A stretch of DNA of 7,619 nt from Bifidobacteriaceae bacterium (lineage in GTDB: Bacteria; Actinomycetota; Actinomycetes; Actinomycetales; WQXJ01): contig JAIRTF010000330.1 of assembly GCA_031255075.1 (NCBI GenBank), positions 1 to 7,619 of the forward strand, written 5' to 3'. The notes under the pieces were generated by a model that was not told where the DNA came from, did no database searches, and saw only the letters and a program-made list of their open reading frames with translations. Shown piece by piece: positions 1 through 4,700 of the stretch (its first letter is position 1; each line of letters starts with the position of its first letter). The translations under genes and the position numbers were made by a program.

Positions 1-2
1 GC

Positions 3-1706
3 GTATATGACGCCGGCGGAAGTCAGTGGAACAAACTCAAAGTGCATCAGGTCCGCCTGGAGCGGGCTCAGATTCCGGACATAGTCTTCCAGGTTGGTCT
101 AACCAGAGGGGGCGCCACGAACCTCAACTTCGCCTCTGCCACGGGCTTCTCTTTCACCAAGGACGGCTTCGACTTCACCGTCCAGGTGGTACCAGGCTCG
201 GGTGGCCGTTGGTACGATGGCGACCTGTACAGCTCGGGAATCTACATCGGCAGCAAGGTGAGGATCACCGCGACCCCCACCGGCAACAGCCTATTGAAGG
301 GCATCACCTTCACTGATCGGAGCGGAGCTGTCCACAACTCTATTTCAGAGAGCCAGCTGCGCCTGACCCCTTATGGATACTATGAAGGCGAGATGATCCT
401 GGGTACGGTGAACACTTCGGCGTACGGCATTGTCGATATTGGCCCAGAGTATTGGGCTTATGGGGCTGCGGACCGAGATCTTAACTTCAACTTGCAGGTC
501 AGCGAGTATACAGTGATCGATTTGGGTGTGACCAACGTAAAGGGCCTACCTGACCACGAAGGTGTAACCATCCGCCAAGACCCCAACCAGCCCAGTGCGA
601 TTGTTTTCTATGGCAGAGAGCCCTTCTTAGACACGGTTCCTGAAGGCTGGGACAGGTCTCGCGATTATTTCCGCTTTGGTGCCCTCCGCTTCGACAAGAT
701 CGTTCTGGATCCTCAGGCTTACGGCCCAGGCGTCATATTCACAACCACCATCCCCGGTTATCCGCGCATCACGGAGCGAACTGAGATCCTTTTCGCGGAG
801 TGTCACCGTGTGGTTGGAACCATTGTGATTGAGGCGTGGGACTTCAACCGCGAGTTCTTCGATCCGACCTTCAGGGTTGCCAGCCGTACCGTGGAGCGAT
901 ACGACCCCTACTCCGCCACCTGGGAACGGCGGTTCGCCATCCCACCCCTGGCCTCCCTGCTGATGTTCGAACGTTTGCACGAAAAGATCGGGCCGGCCAC
1001 GGCGAACGCGTTGACCCTTGAGTTCGCCATCGGCAACACCAAGCCCAACCCGGCTTCTGTTGTGTCGCAGAACTTCCTGGTGGATGTCTACCGCGTGGAC
1101 TCGGAAGGAGGCAACGATGTGCGCCTGTTCAGTTTTGTTCACGATACGTCCAAGGAACAAAGCGCCTCGGCCGCCGGGCCCGTGGCGGTGCTCAACGTCA
1201 ACAACCACTTCTACCAGGGCGAGTCGCTGCCGAATGGCTGGCCTCGGGTGGCGCTGAAGGAGGCCAACGTAGGTGGCGTGGTGTACAAGGTCTACACGCC
1301 CAGTTACTACGACTACACGGACCTCGAACACCAGACCCCGACCACCTTCCAGGGAGAGCAACGGATCGAGTTGCGGGTTCACCATCCAGATGCCGTGGAT
1401 GGCCTCTTGACGATCGGCTCGGGAGTGCGAACCGTGGTGGATGATGTCATCAAAGTGATGCGTCCCGTCCCAGACGACAAGCTGGTCCGGGGCGGAGAGG
1501 GCTTCGAGACCACCCGCTATGACGCCCAGCAGGGAATGTATCTCTACACGGACAACAACGCCGCCGTGGACTTGCCCAGTCTGGACTTTGACTTCTCCAC
1601 CATTACCGACACCCTTGACCTATCCGCCAGCGGCGGCCCGGGCGTCTCGGTAGACGGCAACCAGATCACCATTTCTATGTCGCTCGCCGGCACGCCCATC
1701 GAGCAC
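3..1706 (+). other. N-terminal beta-rich region of the giant protein, no family recognised
   Basis: Residues 1-568 alternate beta-strand-like segments with turns and look like several Ig-sized or jelly-roll-sized domains, but I cannot assign a family. Landmarks are an Ig-like stretch around residues 80-115 (IGSKVRITATPTG), an aromatic segment around residues 120-165 (LTPYGYYEGEM, then GPEYWAYG), a segment VVGTIVIEAWDF after the first cysteine (residue 267), and a Tyr-rich stretch near residues 425-440 (YKVYTPSYYDYTD). VVDDVIKVM near residue 480 faintly recalls the LDxI strand that closes the two clear jelly-roll modules, so a degenerate further copy is possible but unproven. Codon choice is more mixed than in the repeats at the other end: several ACG, ACA and ACT threonine codons and A/T-ending codons occur here. 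Part of a larger N-terminal domain probably lies upstream. Confidence 0.5.
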
Positions 1707-4700
1707 AAATCCGGGCCCAACAAAGACAAATCGCCCATCAGCCAGATGAAGGATTATGGTCAGGGTTCCCGGAGTTCCGGCAGTATCTGGGACCCGGCCA
1801 AGAGCTCAAGCAAGGACTCGAAGCGCGGCGGATCCTTCGGCGGGGGCATCTCTGTCACCTTGATTTATGACGACTACCAGGGCCGCTACGTCTTTGGCGA
1901 ATGTATGTTTGTGGTCAGCGGTCAAGCCTCCTTCACCCAGCAATACCCACTCATACCGGCCGTCCCGGTGGCCTATGCCAACCTTTCCGGCGGCGGCGGC
2001 CTACAGATCGCCAGTGGGTTCCGCGAGGTCCCGGTCGGTGTGGTCAACGGTCGCATCCAACGCCGAATCCTGTTCAACGGCATCAGTCTGACGCCTTCGG
2101 CCTACTTCACCGCTGGGCTCGGCGTGGGCATTGTGGACGTGGTCAGCGCTGGCCTGTCCGCTCGCATCGAAGGACAGTTCGAGGCCACCTTGGCCCGCTC
2201 CGAGCTGGTCAAGGGCACCGACACGCTGGACCTGGCAGACGGCTCCTCCCAGGTTACGGCCAGCGGCACCCACCGCTTCTTGACCGGCCAAAACGGCGCC
2301 TACCAGAAGACCCTCATGGAACTCGGCGCGCCGAATGGGGCCGCCACCATCACCCTGGAAGCCAAGAGCTTCACACTTCAGGGGATTGCCCGCCCCAATG
2401 GGGCCACCATGCTGGTCAAGGTCTACCATCGCGACGCCCTGCTGGATCAACAATCGGTCGATACCTACAACCCCCAACCTCAGGCCCACTCGATTTTGTA
2501 CCGCTACTCCGGTAGCCAGGTGCTTCCCCTGCGGGTGGAGATCAGCCTGGACCCCGCCGCCGGGGACCAAACCGACAAAGTGCTCCAACTGGATGAGATC
2601 ACCTACAAGATCATGGAGGAGCTGTACACCACCACCACCGTGCCTGGCACCTTTGGCGACTGGAGCGTCAAGATGGGCATCCAGATGAACCTCCGGGCGC
2701 TGATCTTCAGCTTTGACCTGGACCTGATCTACTTCTACCTCAACCAGGACGGCTATGGTTACGGCTACCCAGGTGGTGAAAAGGAACTCGGCACCTGGGG
2801 CGCCCGGTCGTTGGCGCCTGATCCGCACGCCGGTGTCTCCAAGCTGGACCGTGATGCCGGCGGTGGGGAAACAATGGCCATGGCCACCCTAGGCGGCGGC
2901 TTCGCAGCCTCCCCTCAATCCGCCGGGGACTACTTCGATCTTGGCGACTATGCCCAGAACAAGTCCCTCGACGAGTTGGATTCAACACTCTTCCCCACCG
3001 CTCGCAGCCAGATTCTGCAAGTCGGCGCGGAGACGTACTACTTCTGGATTGATGACCCAGGCGTGGCCGTTCGCCCAGACGCGAATCACCGACTGATCCT
3101 CCAATACCGGACCAAGTCTGACCCAACCATCCGCTATGTCGACAACGACGGCACTGGCGATTTCGACTTCGTTGCTGAAGTAGACGCCACCGGTCGCCTG
3201 CAGATCGCTTGGACCTCCTTCAAGGCAGGCGTGACTGTGCCGGCCGACCTGAGCGGCGCGGATGAGTTCGCCTTCTTCCTTCGGCAGATTGAACTCAAGA
3301 CCGCCGTCATGGGTAGCGACGGCACCTTCGGTCCGGCCACCGTGGTGGGCGGCACTGCCGATGCGCGGGGTGATTCAATGCCCCGCCTAGCCTCCAACGG
3401 CGCCGGCGCCTCCCTGCTGGTCTTTGTCAAAGACGAGGCCGGCAGCTACGCCGCGGACGTCAAAGCGACCGGCGATCTGATTGATCCGGACGCCCAGACG
3501 GCCATCGAAGACTGGAACAATGCCCTCAACCAAGGCATCTCCCGGCCCTACGTGGCCCTTGACCAAGGTTCCGGCTTCGGTGCCGCCACAGCAGTCGGCC
3601 TGGGCCTGGACGAATCCTTCTGGAAAGTTGGCACCCGGATCACCTCGCTCAGCGCCGGCTTCATTGACGCGTCCCACGTGGCCCTGGCCTTCACCGCCGA
3701 GATCCCCAACGCCCAGCAAGGCGCCCACCGGGGTGTGGACAAACTGCTGTTTGTCCAATATGGCGAACTCTCCGGTGGACGGGTGGTGTTTGGCGAAGCC
3801 CAACTGGTCCAATCCGCCTTCGACTACGACGCGCCCCTGGTGGATGTGTTTGGCGAAGCAGCAGTCCCGGACCAATACCGCGGTCCAACCGGTTTCTACG
3901 AGCAGCCCATCCTGACCCAAGCCGAATTCAAACAGGTCGCCGTACCAGAAGGCAGCGGCGGCCAGGCGGCGGCCACCGAACTGACGTTGTTCTACAAACT
4001 GAATGAGCAACTGCTGTTCATCCCGGAAGCCTCCCTCAAAGCCATTGGCGGGCTGACCTCCGGCGCCAAAGACATCAAGACCATTGACGTGATGGCGGCG
4101 GAATACGAGTTGAACGTCACCTCAGACGGTCGGCTATACCTGATCTACTCAGAGGCGGCCGAATCCGGCTACGACGCCCAACTGGTCTTCAAACTGTTCA
4201 ACAACGGCGTTTGGAGCGATCCGGTCTTGCTGACCCACAGCCGGGCCTTTGACCAGGCCGCCTTCGACGCCTCCCAACCGACCGGGGCAGCCTCCTTCGC
4301 GCGTTTCACCTCCACGGTTGATGCCGAAGACAACCTAGAATTGCTGGCCCAAACCGCCTACCGGCCATTCAATTTCTCCGAAACCATTCAAGGCCCTGAG
4401 GGGAACCAGGAAACCATCCCCTACCTGGATGATTCCGATCCGCAGGCCGCCCGCGAACTGGTCTTGATCACCTTTGGTCAGCCGGTCGAAGCTCTGACCG
4501 GCACGGCTATCGAGGTCGATACCGATATTTTCAGCGCCGGCGATGAAGTAGATATCTCCTTCACCGTCACCAACGCCGGCGACGCGATGGTGTCTGACCT
4601 GGCGGTAGAGCTCTATGCCGGTACGGACCTGATCGATTCAACCAGTTACAGTGGCGCCTTTGTTCCGGGGGCCTCCTACGACATGGCCTTCACCTACAGC

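Noticed and set aside
627..1385. 252-codon minus-strand open frame
   Set aside because: It runs antisense in exact register with the sense codons. Antisense stops there require sense TTA, CTA or TCA, which are rare in this gene, so long antisense frames arise by codon bias. Its translation (runs of Val, Arg, Gly) has no domain pattern.
2098..2192. Gly/Ala/Val-rich stretch as a possible membrane segment
   Set aside because: It alternates with Asp, Ser, Arg and Glu and fits beta-strands; no continuous hydrophobic run of about 20 residues exists in the fragment.
1901..2515. 204-codon plus-strand open frame in another frame
   Set aside because: It overlaps the main frame entirely, and its product is dominated by Arg, Gly, Pro and His as expected from a +1-type shadow of GC-rich codons.
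2637..2740. Hydrophobic segment around RALIFSFDLDLIYFYL as a transmembrane helix
   Set aside because: Two Asp residues and strict alternation indicate a beta-hairpin, not a helix crossing the membrane.
2001..2828. 275-codon minus-strand open frame, the longest antisense frame
   Set aside because: Same codon-aligned antisense register; its end coincides with a sense CTA codon at 2001. The sense strand encodes a coherent jelly-roll-like domain across it.
3387..4010. 207-codon minus-strand open frame
   Set aside because: Codon-aligned shadow of the propeller region; it ends at a sense CTA codon. No start context or recognisable motif.
3000..4500. Sialidase or other glycoside hydrolase activity for the propeller
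   Set aside because: No catalytic Arg triad, Asp-box series or Tyr/Glu pair can be recognised; only the fold type is supported.
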